Shown here piece by piece: positions 37,243 through 46,900 of a DNA stretch of 49,876 nucleotides. The translations under genes and the position numbers were made by a program. The stretch's first letter is position 1. Each line of letters opens with the position of its first letter. This stretch comes from Zelonia costaricensis. Its lineage: Eukaryota; Euglenozoa; Kinetoplastea; Trypanosomatida; Trypanosomatidae. The stretch lies in NCBI GenBank assembly GCA_030849075.1, contig JASAOO010003378.1:1-49876 (forward strand), given 5' to 3'. The notes beneath the pieces were generated by a model. That model searched no databases. It saw only the letters and a program-made list of their open reading frames with translations, and was not told where the DNA came from.

Positions 37243-39399
37243 TCAAGACGCGATGTCCCTCATGGCGCGCCGCCCCGCCGTCGGCGCCGCGATGGCCTCG
37301 CGCAGGAAGCCACCGTGCACCAGCGCCGCCATCACCTGGTCGTAGCCGCGGTGAAAGGCAACGCGATCAAGCGCAAAGCAGACATCGCGCGCATCCCGCA
37401 GGAGCTGGTCGACCACTGCCCCCTGCGCGGCCGCGACAAGCCCAAAATCGGCAACCCCCTCACCGGGGGTGGCAGAGGTGTCCTGCCGTGCCTGTGCGAT
37501 TGCCGCCACCTCCGCGCAGGTGAACTCGACGGCGTGCACCCAGAAGAGCTCGTCGGACGCGCCGGTGTCGCCGCGAAACCCGACCGCTGCCATGGCGCTG
37601 CACACCTCAGCCACGTCTGTCAGCGCAACAGTCCCGGTGCTCACGTCCCGTGCTGAGATGTCGGTCTGCGTTTGCGGTGACGGCGCCGCTGCGGCTGCCG
37701 GTGGTGCCGCCGCTGCTGCTGCGATCTCAGCCACCGTGCGGCGCCGGCGATGGGCCGGCGCGGTGTGCGCTGTGGCTCCTGTCCGCGCTTTGCGCTGCTC
37801 GAGGGTGAGCACCCCGAGCAGGCCAGATTGAAGTTGCACCTCCTGCGCGACACGCGCGGCGGCGCTGCTCATCGCCTCCTTTCGCGGCGCCGGCCGTGGA
37901 GCTGCTGCCGGAGACGAGGTTGATGCTGCCGCGTGCACCGAGTCCGCAGTCACCTCCTCACGAGCGTACTCCTGCGCGTTCGCGTTCTGCTCCACCGTGT
38001 GGAGCGCCAGTGCGAGTCGGTGCTGCAGAACATTGGCCAGTGCCCGCATGTGGTGCAGCACGGCGGTAGGGCGGAGCTGCTGAGCGAGGCCACCGCGCAG
38101 CTCGCCGAGCCGGGCTGCCTCGTGCAGCTCCACCGGTGAGGGGGCAACGCGCGGGCCTGCCGCATCGCGCGCGACAACACCGCGCAGGAAGGACGACCAC
38201 ACCGGAGCAGGCGCTGTAGCCGCGGCATCGCCCTCGGCCGCGACCTGCACGGCGAGCTGCTGACACGCCGCGTAGCTGTCCACGCAACGCGCCAGACACG
38301 TCGCGAGAGACGCCAGCGTTGTCGACGAGAGCTGCTCACTCGCGCCAAGGACGGAGAGCAGCACCGCGTACACCTCGGCCCGGACGCCCGACGCGGCAGG
38401 GAGCGGCTGCCCTTCGTCCAAGACGGTGCGCGCAGCCTCAACGAGCACGACGACACGCAGCAGCTCCGCTGGCGCGAGCGGGGCGACGAGGTACTGCACT
38501 TCTTCCCCTGCGTGCCGCTGCAGGCGGCGGAGCGGGAGCGCGTCAGTCGCGACAACGGCGTTGTCTGAGCGTGCGTGCGCGGCCGCCATGTTCGTGCTCG
38601 GCGCTGGTCGGCCGTCCCAGCGTTGGCGCTCCGCATCGGCAGGCAGGAGTGTGTCGGCCAGCGAAGCTGCTGGCACAGACGCGAGGGAGGGCGGCGTGAG
38701 GTAGCGCAGGCGGTGCCGACCGACGTAGCAGAGGAGCGCCTGCACCTCGAGAAGCCACTCCAGCTGCCCCACCACCTCGAGTGACGCCGCGGCGTCCGAG
38801 TCGGCGCGCAGTGTGGTGCCTGCGGTCTGCAGGGCGCGGGCAATGTGGCCGAGCGCCTGCACAAAGAGCGGCAGCTCCGCCGCATCTCGTGGAACGAGGC
38901 CCTCGTCGTGACTCGGGTCTGCGGTGGAGGGCGAGACGAGCGAGGCGCGGGTGGGGTGCGGGGCGGCGTCGGCGGTGAAGGCGGCGTGGTACGCGGGCCA
39001 GCACAGCTTGCGCAGCTGGGTGAGGGCGGCGCAGAGGTCACCGTGCCCGGCATCGCACGGCTGCCCTGAGAGACTCGGCGTTGTGGCAATGTGTCGCACG
39101 AGCTGCTCCCACGGTGGCACAGCAGCCGACGAGCGCGACGGCTCCTCCTCCCCACTTGCCGACATCGACACCGCGCGTGTTGCACACAAGAGGGCATGAG
39201 CACGCGCTGGCACTGCACACCAGCGTCTTGCCCGTGCGTAGGCGCGCACGTGGGTTCGATGCGCGGACGAAAGCGAGCGTGAAACCGGCGCTGCTGCTGC
39301 TGCCGCCGCAGCTGTTGCCGTGAGGAGGTGACGCCGCGCTGCATGGTGTGCCAGTGCTGCGTGTGCAGGCAGCGGAGGCACAAGACTCGTGAGCCTCAT
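37243..39399 (-). CDS. Predicted mitochondrial helical protein, function unknown
   Basis: I do not recognise this 718-residue protein. Its first 60 residues lack acidic residues and are rich in Ala, Arg, Ser and His (MRLTSLVPPLPAHAALAHH, then ARRHLL and an Ala run), like a mitochondrial presequence. The body is predicted mostly helical and rich in Ala and Leu, with repeated helix-like units such as LCAALTQLRKLCWPAYH, LPLFVQALGHIARALQ and LATCLARCVDSYAACQQL. The C-terminal part, with AEVCSAMAAVGFRGD and ALDRVAFHRGYDQVMAALV, resembles the helical-repeat style of kinetoplastid mitochondrial RNA-binding and ribosome-associated proteins, but no signature domain is seen. The start at 39399 is the first methionine, 30 nt after a strong predicted splice acceptor. 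A later methionine (MSASGEEEPS) would lose the presequence. Confidence 0.75.
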   Translation of the reverse strand: MRLTSLVPPLPAHAALAHHAARRHLLTATAAAAAAAAPVSRSLSSAHRTHVRAYARARRWCAVPARAHALLCATRAVSMSASGEEEPSRSSAAVPPWEQLVRHIATTPSLSGQPCDAGHGDLCAALTQLRKLCWPAYHAAFTADAAPHPTRASLVSPSTADPSHDEGLVPRDAAELPLFVQALGHIARALQTAGTTLRADSDAAASLEVVGQLEWLLEVQALLCYVGRHRLRYLTPPSLASVPAASLADTLLPADAERQRWDGRPAPSTNMAAAHARSDNAVVATDALPLRRLQRHAGEEVQYLVAPLAPAELLRVVVLVEAARTVLDEGQPLPAASGVRAEVYAVLLSVLGASEQLSSTTLASLATCLARCVDSYAACQQLAVQVAAEGDAAATAPAPVWSSFLRGVVARDAAGPRVAPSPVELHEAARLGELRGGLAQQLRPTAVLHHMRALANVLQHRLALALHTVEQNANAQEYAREEVTADSVHAAASTSSPAAAPRPAPRKEAMSSAAARVAQEVQLQSGLLGVLTLEQRKARTGATAHTAPAHRRRRTVAEIAAAAAAPPAAAAAPSPQTQTDISARDVSTGTVALTDVAEVCSAMAAVGFRGDTGASDELFWVHAVEFTCAEVAAIAQARQDTSATPGEGVADFGLVAAAQGAVVDQLLRDARDVCFALDRVAFHRGYDQVMAALVHGGFLREAIAAPTAGRRAMRDIAS

Positions 39400-40488
39400 C
39401 GATGTTCAGTGGCGATCAAGGAAGCAGAGCTACACGCAGAGTGGAGAGAGAGAGAGGGGGTTTAAGATGGGGGACGGGCTCCAACGAGCTGCGGCGCTTG
39501 TATGTGTGTGTGTGTGTGAGTTGGAGGGCTCCGAGTCGTGCCTCGGCGTGCGTTGATGAACGAGCGGAACACAGGAAGAAAGTGAAGAAGAGTGTGCAAC
39601 AGGAAGCATGAATCATGAAGAGAGACGCATGAAGCCGCAAGCGGTTGGGCGGGGGGAGGTGGGGGGGCGAGGACGCCGGAGAAACTCGCAGGGGTCGAAA
39701 TCCACCAACGCACCGTCAGAAGAAGATAACAAGGAGACGCCTGCAAAGTGCGTGTGCGCCACCGCCACTGCCACTGCAGTCATCGTTTGTCTTCCGCTGC
39801 GGTGGCTCGCTGGACGAGCGGCAAAACTCGCAAGCCCCGTCTCCATCCTTCGCTCTTGCTCGCTTCACCCCCCCTCCTCCTCGCGCCTTCATGCGTCTGG
39901 TGCAAGGGCAACGGCGACTCGCCAGGGGCGGTGGGGGGAAGGGCCCCTCGAGATGACGCGCCTGTGCCTGTTTCACAAATGCAGGGTGTCGATCGCCCCC
40001 TGTACCCACCCATCGCCTCCCACCCCGAGCCCCCTTGTTCCCCTCCTTGATGTGTTTAGTGACAATAGGGCATCCGCGCCACTCTGCGCGACACACACAC
40101 ACACGGAGGCATAGCCACAGAAGGGGGGGCCCACAGGGGGGGGGGGGGGAGGCAATGCCCACAGCGACTGCAGGACTTGATTTGGAGAATAGCACATTCG
40201 CAGCGGGACGTAAGCTCCCGTGGTGAGTAGTTCCGTTCGGTGTGTGTGTGTGTGTGTCTCTGTGGCGGGCCCAGGCACACCAATGTGAAGATCAGTCTCC
40301 ACGCACTCTGTGCCTCCCTCAGACTCGAAAGCGCACGCGGACGTACAGACGCAGGCGCACGCACACAAGCACACACGCACCCACTTCCTCTCTTCGCTAT
40401 GTGAGTTCCCCCCCCCCATTGTCGCCGCGAGGGCTGCCACTTTCGGTTCCGCCTCCAAGCGCGCGGGAGCGGCGGTGGCCCAGACGCG
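39400..40488. other. Spacer between the two predicted mitochondrial protein genes
   Basis: The 1.1-kb spacer has a predicted acceptor at 39430, a (GT)n array at 39503-39518, G runs near 39659-39667 and 40132-40150, C runs near 39869-39876 and 40409-40417, and a (GT)n array at 40241-40257. Frames over 100 codons on either strand are low-complexity Cys/Val/Pro or Arg-rich translations. No gene is seen. Confidence 0.65.
39430..39460 (-). promoter_or_regulatory. Predicted spliced-leader acceptor for the 718-residue gene
   Basis: On the minus strand a CCCCCTCTCTCTCTCTCC tract followed by ACTCTGCGTGTAG places the acceptor AG at 39430-39431, only 30 nt before the start codon. This is among the strongest tracts in the window and supports translation from the first methionine with its presequence. 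Confidence 0.55.
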
Positions 40489-42084
40489 TTACAGCGACGC
40501 CTCATCGGGTAGCAGACCGTCCTTGAAGCACTGCTTCAGCATCGTCTGCAGCTCCGGCGCGAGGTCGGCGCCGTAGTGCAGCAACAACGCGTTCAGTTGC
40601 CGGCCCTGCTCCATCGTGATCGCCCGCACTCGCTTGCCGCTCGCCGGGTCGATCATGTCGTCCTGCTGCTCCACGACCACCTTGACCATGCTGTGGGCCT
40701 GCTCGAAGAGGCTCTGCAGCGACTTCTTCGGCACGTAGATACGCATGTTGACGATGATGTCGAGGATGTTGAGAATAACGTTCATCGTTGGGTACTTGCC
40801 TTCCTGCAGGCGGCACCCCACCTGCTCCCCCATGGCCCGCAGCTTCTGCCGCGTCGGCTCGGCATGCAAGGCATGGCGGCCAGAGTCACTGACGCGGTTG
40901 TAGCACGCGCGCAGCGAGATGAGGGAGGAGCTGATCATGTGCTGGCTCAACTCATCCGAGGTGCAGATGCGCTCGATGAGGCGCTCGCACACCTCGAGCC
41001 GGAGCAAGCCAAACTTCCGCAGCACCTGCGAGAGCGTTGCCGCCTCCTGCGGCGTGAACTCGCTGACGTGGTTCGTCGCTCGCACGGCCAGCCCCTGCAT
41101 CGCCGGCGGCGCCATGTCGTGAATGGTGTAGCACTGCAAGATGCCGAGGAGGGACGGGAGGTCGAACTCGTTCGCGAGCGTCCCGACGCGCCGCACCATC
41201 GCAGTTAGAACCTTCCGCCGCACATCCATCGTCTCCTTGGGGCACCCACGGCGCGACTTGAACAGCTTCGTGCTCAGTGCCTTGATGGTCGCCATGTCAA
41301 CACTGTCGAAGTTGCGGCTCACCATCAGCGCCCGCTCCATCCGGTTCCACAAGTGCCGGTTGTAGAAGTTCGCTGCGATCATGTGCGTCGTCACATACAG
41401 GACGTCGTCAGGCGCCAGCACGCCCTCGCTGTCGCGGCGCAGCAGCTCCACGGTGAGCACACGCATCAGCGAGGTGTACTGCGCCGGCTCGATCCACTCA
41501 CGCGCCTTTAGGGAGGTGGCGTAGTAGAGCGTGCGACGCAGCTCGTGCATACCGGCCTGCTGCACCACCGCCGGGGAGCGCATTTGCCCCGCCAGCACCT
41601 CCACCTCGCTCGTCGTGATTTCGCGCAGCTCGTCGACCATCTCGTTGATGCCCTCGCCGGTGAGGATGTCCGCCCCCGCCCCGAGGGCCTCCTGCGCCTT
41701 CCTCTGCTGCAGCAGCTCGTCCGCCTTGGACAGCGTCTCTGAGATGACGTCGCAGTGCGCCGTGAGCGCCGTCGTCGGCAGCGTCAGACCCGCGCCGGCG
41801 GCACCCGAGCCCGGGCTGTACGTGATGGCAAGGCTGCCCCCTTGCGCCGGTCCGACAGCTCCCTCCTGCATCCCTGTTGAGAGGGAGGACGACGGCGTCG
41901 TCGTGGTGGACTGCCAGCGGCGTGGCAGCGTGCTGGCGACGACGGAGCTCGCGGAGGAGAAGGTGGAGAGCAGCGGCCCAGACGCGGAGCAGCGCCGCAA
42001 CGCCGGCGTGCGGGTAGCCGATGGCGCTGCAGGGCGGCCCTGCAGTGCGCGGCTGCCCAGTCGGACAATAGACTTGCGCAGCAT
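40489..42084 (-). CDS. Mitochondrial helical protein, candidate RNA-editing (RESC) subunit
   Basis: This 531-residue protein starts with a basic, Ser/Arg-rich, acid-free segment (MLRKSIVRLGSRALQGR), typical of a mitochondrial presequence, ending near RRWQSTTT. The rest (residues about 110-531) is compositionally ordinary and well ordered, unlike most neighbours. It is made of helical pairs of about 35-40 residues (HEAT/PPR-like style), for example LRRTLYYATSLKAREWI, SLMRVLTVELLRRD and LIERICTSDELSQHMISSSL. No catalytic motif is visible. I recall, unverified, that an HSP70.4 gene and the editing factor MRB800/RESC7 lie close together on one T. brucei chromosome. The gene order here would fit, so I offer RESC7 as a hypothesis. 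The open frame has one more methionine nine codons upstream (42111), but the start at 42084 gives a better presequence. Confidence 0.72.
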   Translation of the reverse strand: MLRKSIVRLGSRALQGRPAAPSATRTPALRRCSASGPLLSTFSSASSVVASTLPRRWQSTTTTPSSSLSTGMQEGAVGPAQGGSLAITYSPGSGAAGAGLTLPTTALTAHCDVISETLSKADELLQQRKAQEALGAGADILTGEGINEMVDELREITTSEVEVLAGQMRSPAVVQQAGMHELRRTLYYATSLKAREWIEPAQYTSLMRVLTVELLRRDSEGVLAPDDVLYVTTHMIAANFYNRHLWNRMERALMVSRNFDSVDMATIKALSTKLFKSRRGCPKETMDVRRKVLTAMVRRVGTLANEFDLPSLLGILQCYTIHDMAPPAMQGLAVRATNHVSEFTPQEAATLSQVLRKFGLLRLEVCERLIERICTSDELSQHMISSSLISLRACYNRVSDSGRHALHAEPTRQKLRAMGEQVGCRLQEGKYPTMNVILNILDIIVNMRIYVPKKSLQSLFEQAHSMVKVVVEQQDDMIDPASGKRVRAITMEQGRQLNALLLHYGADLAPELQTMLKQCFKDGLLPDEASL

Positions 42085-42134
42085 TGTTCTAGAAGGCGTG
42101 TTTGAGTGCACCGCTGTGCGTGTCTGTGTGGAAT

Positions 42135-42159
42135 GGAGTTCTCAAGGGTCGAGAACTCC
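42135..42159 (-). repeat. Perfect 9-bp stem-loop in the leader of the 531-residue gene
   Basis: GGAGTTCTC at 42135-42143 is exactly complementary to GAGAACTCC at 42151-42159, with a 7-base loop. It lies 51 bases upstream of the start codon and inside the predicted spliced leader region (acceptor at 42209). It is the longest perfect stem I found in any spacer. Confidence 0.6.
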
Positions 42160-42208
42160 CGTGCGAAGCGAGCGTACGCGTGCTCGGAGAGGCGCCGTAG
42201 CGAATCCG

Positions 42209-42290
42209 CTGTGGTGCGAGCATGCAGGTGTACACGTGTGGCAGTGCGAGGTGATGAGGAGAGAGAGGAGAGAGAGGGAGGAGGAGGACA
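42209..42290 (-). promoter_or_regulatory. Predicted spliced-leader acceptor for the 531-residue gene
   Basis: On the minus strand a long CT-rich tract (complement of 42253-42288) is followed about 43 bases later by the first AG, ACAG at 42209-42210. The leader would be 124 nt and would contain the stem-loop at 42135-42159. Confidence 0.45.
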
Positions 42291-42365
42291 AGTGCGTCAG
42301 ATGGAGCGAGTGCCGTGGCGGAGGTCGCCAGGCGACGGGAGCGTCGGGAGGGTAGAGCGCTTCAT

Positions 42366-42540
42366 CACTTGATCGGTAGAGGAAGGGCCGAAGAGAACTT
42401 TGGGGGCGCGCCCTCTGTCAGCGGGGCGGAGCCCCAACCGTCCCCCTATTGAAAACCCGCTCCAGCTAGCAACCGTGCGTTCCAGTGCAAGCGAGTAGGC
42501 GGAGTACGGTGTGGGCAACAACGCCAACTCATTCGCGTGC
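42366..42540. other. Non-repetitive structured block in spacer
   Basis: This block differs from the surrounding low-complexity spacer. It contains a 10-bp palindrome GGGCGCGCCC (42404-42413), a GGGGC-GGA-GCCCC hairpin (42423-42435) and no long open frame. A degenerate retroposon remnant of the SIDER kind or a structured non-coding RNA are both possible. I cannot confirm either without a search. Confidence 0.35.
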
Positions 42541-43993
42541 TCGACGCCGCGGCGCCTCTCTCACCCGCACGCGGTGCCTCTCCTTTCCTCGATCCATCTT
42601 GAGCGCGTGAGGTTGAAGGCGCAGTTCTGGGAACACTCGTAACATAAAAAAACTGACACGCGCAGACACGAGCGCACACACAGACACAGGCACACACGTG
42701 TTGCCTGGGCAGTGCAACATACAGGTGGCGTCAGAGAAAGAAGCCGAGGCTGATCTGGCGTACATGGTCTACACTTGGTACACACTCTCGCACACACACA
42801 CACACACACGCACGCAGCGGAGCCGCGTTCTCTTCTCCCACATTGAATAGAATAAGATACCGGTGAAAGGGCGGAAACCGCCAGACCGGGCGGACCAGGA
42901 GCCATCACTACCGCAGACAACACATCCATGAGAGTGACAGAGAGGGCCAAGGGGGGAGGGAGGGAGGGAGGGAAACACATCCAAGCCAACAGTGCACATG
43001 GCGTGGAGGAAGGGAGGAGGAGGGGGGCGGGGAAGGGAGGCAGCGGCACCGTGCGCGCTAACACCACCATCATCGCGACCCCCTCCTCCTCCTCCTCTCC
43101 GCACTGCCACTGGCATCCCGGGAAGGAATCGAAGAGGGGGAGGAGGGAGAGACATCTCACAACTCCCACCGTGCAAAGGAAGAAGAAAGCGAGTCGACCG
43201 CCTCCACCACCCACGCGCCACGACCGCGCCGCAACCCGAGGGAGTACGCGACATACACTAGGCGCACAGAGCAGCGCCAGCGCGCGCAACGCACGCGCAT
43301 GGCCGCATCGAACATCGCCGAGAAGAGTGCAAGAGTACAAGTGAGCAAGGAAGAGAGTGCCATGCCACCCGGGGTGCGTCTGATGCCGTCCGGCAGTGTC
43401 TCCACCACGCCATTCGCCATTCGTGCCGCACGAGGTGGGAGGGGGCACGCGTGCAGGCACCTGCCAAAAGAGCCACAAATTGGGCAGAGCCGGAGGATAC
43501 GAAGAGAAATCGAATGAAAGCCGCCACGCCCACGCAAGCACAAGACGCGGAAGGACGCGAAGGAGGACACAGGCTGGGGAGGGTACGAGGGGAGGGTGGT
43601 GGGGGGGGGGGGCGTGCGAACTCTCCGCTGCCCTGAACGCCACAACAGTACGGTCCTGAGACCCAGGGTCCCCCCCCCCTGAGGGAAAGCGCTGGTACGC
43701 GACATGCAACGTCCACACCCAAACGCACACGAGCACGCGTCAGGCACGTGCAAGGACCCCGTCACGTGCGTCAGCACACGCCTGTACGCCGTCGACAGAC
43801 ACAGCGGGGAGACGCGCTCCTTCCGCCCTCCTCTCGGACGCCCCGACACACCTCCAAACCAGGAAACGCCTGAAGTCATCGACGAGAAGGGGGGGGGGAC
43901 GGCGCACCCGAGTGGGCGGCGCGATGCTGCACGGCGGTCGGAGAGGACCGCACAGGCACCGCTGCGTCTGCTGTGTCGCGTACTCGTCGTTCC

Positions 43994-46900
43994 CTACCAC
44001 GGACGCGACCGCGACGCTCCCGCTGAGGCCGGCCGCCCCCGCCCCAGCCCGCCGACCCCACGCAGTTGCCATTCTGCAGGTGCACCCTCGCGTGGCCGAA
44101 GCAGAGCGGCGTCGCTTGTGCTGTGAACGCGCTGCCACCACGAGTGCCTCGCGGGCGGATGCGGCAATGAGGGCCGCCCCAACGCCGTGTACGAGCTTGG
44201 TACCCCCGTTCGCACCTCCGCCTCTACCGCACCTGTGCGCAGATACGCAATGGCGGAGGTCAGATCCGCGCTGCCGGGCCGCACCGTGTGACGCGGCTTT
44301 GCGGAGAAGTGGCCGAAGCCAGGCGTGGGTCGCAAACGAAGGTCACGCAGCCGCGCGCGGCCGTCGGCTTCCGTCCCCGGCGTCACGCCCGCACGCTCCA
44401 CGGCGGACACCGCCCCGCTCAATGCTGTGCTGCTGCCAGCAGACAAGACTGGTGGCGCCGCACCGCGCAGCGCAGGTGCGCCTTGAGCTTCGTGGGCGGG
44501 GAGAGCGGGGACTGGCGCCGCGGACGACTCTGTGGGCACTGGAAGCGTCTCGGTCTCTGACACGGCTTCTGCCCTCGCGTCCGCTTCACCCGCCGGTGGT
44601 GACGAGGCATCGATATACACATCTGCGGCCCGCCACGCGGCGGCACTCTCCTCCTTGTGCACCGCACCGGGGGCGCCCGGCGACTCCTCTGCCGCACTCT
44701 CTGCTGGCGTGGCGTTCACACGGTCCCAGTCGCGGAGCGCGGCAGCCGGCGTGCCACACCACTTCATGCCCGTTGCTTGCTGCCGCGGCAGCGCTTTCCG
44801 GTAGGCGTTGAAGTAGCTTCCCGCCGCGTAGCCCTCGCTCCGCAGCCACCACTCTGCGACGTCCCCGCTGAAAACAGTGCGCCGACGCCCATCTTTCGTC
44901 CACTCCGACGGCGGAACCCCCGACGCGCACATCACAGCCACAAACCCGTCATCCTCCCGCTGGAGCCGCTCCTCGATCAGAACCAAGCTCACCTCAGACA
45001 GAGCGCTACCCGCAGCACTGTTGGTTGCAGCAGCGCTCGACACCCCTCCACCCTCACCTGCACGACCCGCATGCCCTTCCGCAACCCTTGCGCGAAATTC
45101 CTCACCACCGGTCAGCTGCGCCTCCAGCTGCGAGTGCGACGCCGCGGGCGACGCTGCCACCGGCATCGCCACGGAGCGACGCGCCGCACGCTCCAGCTGC
45201 GCGCGCTCGTTGTCCGTCAGCTGCGCCTCCAGCTGCGAGTGCGACGCCGCGGGCGACGCTGCCACCGGCATCGCCACGGAGTGGCGCGCCGCACGCTCGA
45301 GCTGCGCGCGCTCGTTGTCCGTCAGCTGCGCCTCCAGCTGCGAGTGCGACGCCGCGGGCGGTGCGTTGACAGCGGGTGGGTGAGGAGATGCAGGCTTTTC
45401 CAGGATGTCGGCGTCGAAGGTGGTAGGCTGTGCGATGACGAGGAGGGGTTCGTCGGGAACGTGCTGCACGACGATGGTGGGTAGGGGTGACAGATCGGCT
45501 GCAGGCTCTGCGAGGGCAGTGGTGGTCAGCGCCTGCGGCACGGTGGACGCCGCGGCAAGCTGCGGCAAGGGCTTCACCGGTTGGGGCGGGGGCGGAGAGC
45601 TGGCGGCGTGGGGTTGAGCCGTGCGGTCGCCGGAGGTTGACCGCGGGGCACCCTTGCAGAGCACGAGACGCCGGTGAGGCTGACCGTCCGTGCCGTGAAT
45701 CGTCTTGTAGGCGTAGAAGTACGAGTAGCCGGTGACAGTGCCCATGGTGGCGGCCTGCCGACGGTGGCCCTCGCGTTCGTCGGTGGGTGGGGGCGACGTG
45801 GGCGGGCTCATGAAGCGGCGCAAGTCTCCGCCAGCCTCGGGCGTGCGCACATCGCGGGATGGCAGTGGCGGTGAGGGCCCAGCGCGCTCGTGGGGACGAC
45901 GAGGTGGGTGCATCGATGGCGGGCTGTCGCCGCCGACGTCAGAGTTGAAGTCGGCGGTCCGTTCGACCTCCGTGACGTCGCTCTCCTCCGTGCCGGATCT
46001 ATCGGGGGCTGCTGCGGGGCTCTCCGAGTGGTGGTGGCACGTGATGTGCACGGTGGAGATGGAGGTGGACGCGTTGTGGACCACGGACTTCACCTTCCGC
46101 GTGTGCTGCACGTGTGTGGTGGTTTGCCGCAGTGCCTCCGCACCCGCCGCGCTCGTCGCAGCGGTCCCTGCTGCGGCTTGTGATGCGGCTGCGTACTCGG
46201 CGCTCGTCGGCGGCATCAGCGTGATGGTCGTCTCTGAGGACTCGCTGTGGCGCCGGTGCGCGGCATCGCTGCGTGGGCTGTTGGCTGGCCGATGCGGCAC
46301 CTGCCGAACTGCGTCGATGCGGGAGTCGCTAGAGAGCTGCACCTCGCATGAAGGCTCGAGCCGCGCGTTGGGGGAGGCGTTGCCGCGCCGGTGCCGCCGG
46401 GTGAAGATGGCGCGCTGCCGCCGCACGCGGCGGCCATGCGGCTCGCTCACGTCTGTGCCGTTCACGGACAGCGCGCGACTCGGCGAGTCGGATTGCCCGC
46501 GCAGGCGACTGTGCTGCCGGCTCTCCTGCGCACCCCCCGCCCCAGTGCCGGTGGCCGTGGCGTTGTCGGCGGCGCTGTGCCGCGGACTCGACGGCGTGTC
46601 TGCCTCTAAAGTCGTCCCCTGTGCCGTCTTGCGTCGTGCTCCCGTCATCGCCCCGGGAGCCTCGGCGTCGGTGGAGTCGTCCCGGTAGCGCTCCGGCGTG
46701 TTTCGCGAGGTGGACGACCGCGCCCCCGCCTCGCCGTCGGAGAGTGTGGAGACAGAGTCGCTGGAGAGGCTCGCGGAGCGCGGGGAGCTTGTCGACTCGG
46801 CGGCGGCGGCGACGTCGGCCTGCGGGGACGGGGACTCGAGCGTGACAAGCGTGGAGTGCGAGTGGTCGGCGTACCACTGCGCCGACGGCATCGGCATCGG

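Larger units (their letters stand above)
42085..43993. other. 1.9-kb spacer, longest between genes in the window
   Basis: Reading from the gene outward, the spacer holds a 5' leader with a perfect stem-loop (42135-42159), a CT-tract acceptor, and a block of ordinary complexity with GC hairpins (42366-42540). Beyond these are a (CA)n array (42791-42809), a small GGCGG/CCGCC hairpin (42870-42882), GGA/GGGA purine tracts (42951-43040) and G runs near 43600-43612 and 43890-43898. A 391-codon minus-strand frame across 42561-43736 is Cys/Val/Pro/Leu low-complexity and rejected as a gene. Confidence 0.6.

Noticed and set aside
42561..43736. 391-codon minus-strand frame in the 1.9-kb spacer
   Set aside because: The translation is Cys/Val/Pro/Leu-rich, includes translated CA repeats (Cys-Val runs) and poly-acidic and Pro runs from purine/pyrimidine tracts, and shows no domain or conserved-looking island.
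45111..45360. Tandem repeat as a CRISPR array
   Set aside because: The units are directly contiguous with no variable spacers, lie in frame inside a eukaryotic gene and encode a 35-residue protein repeat.
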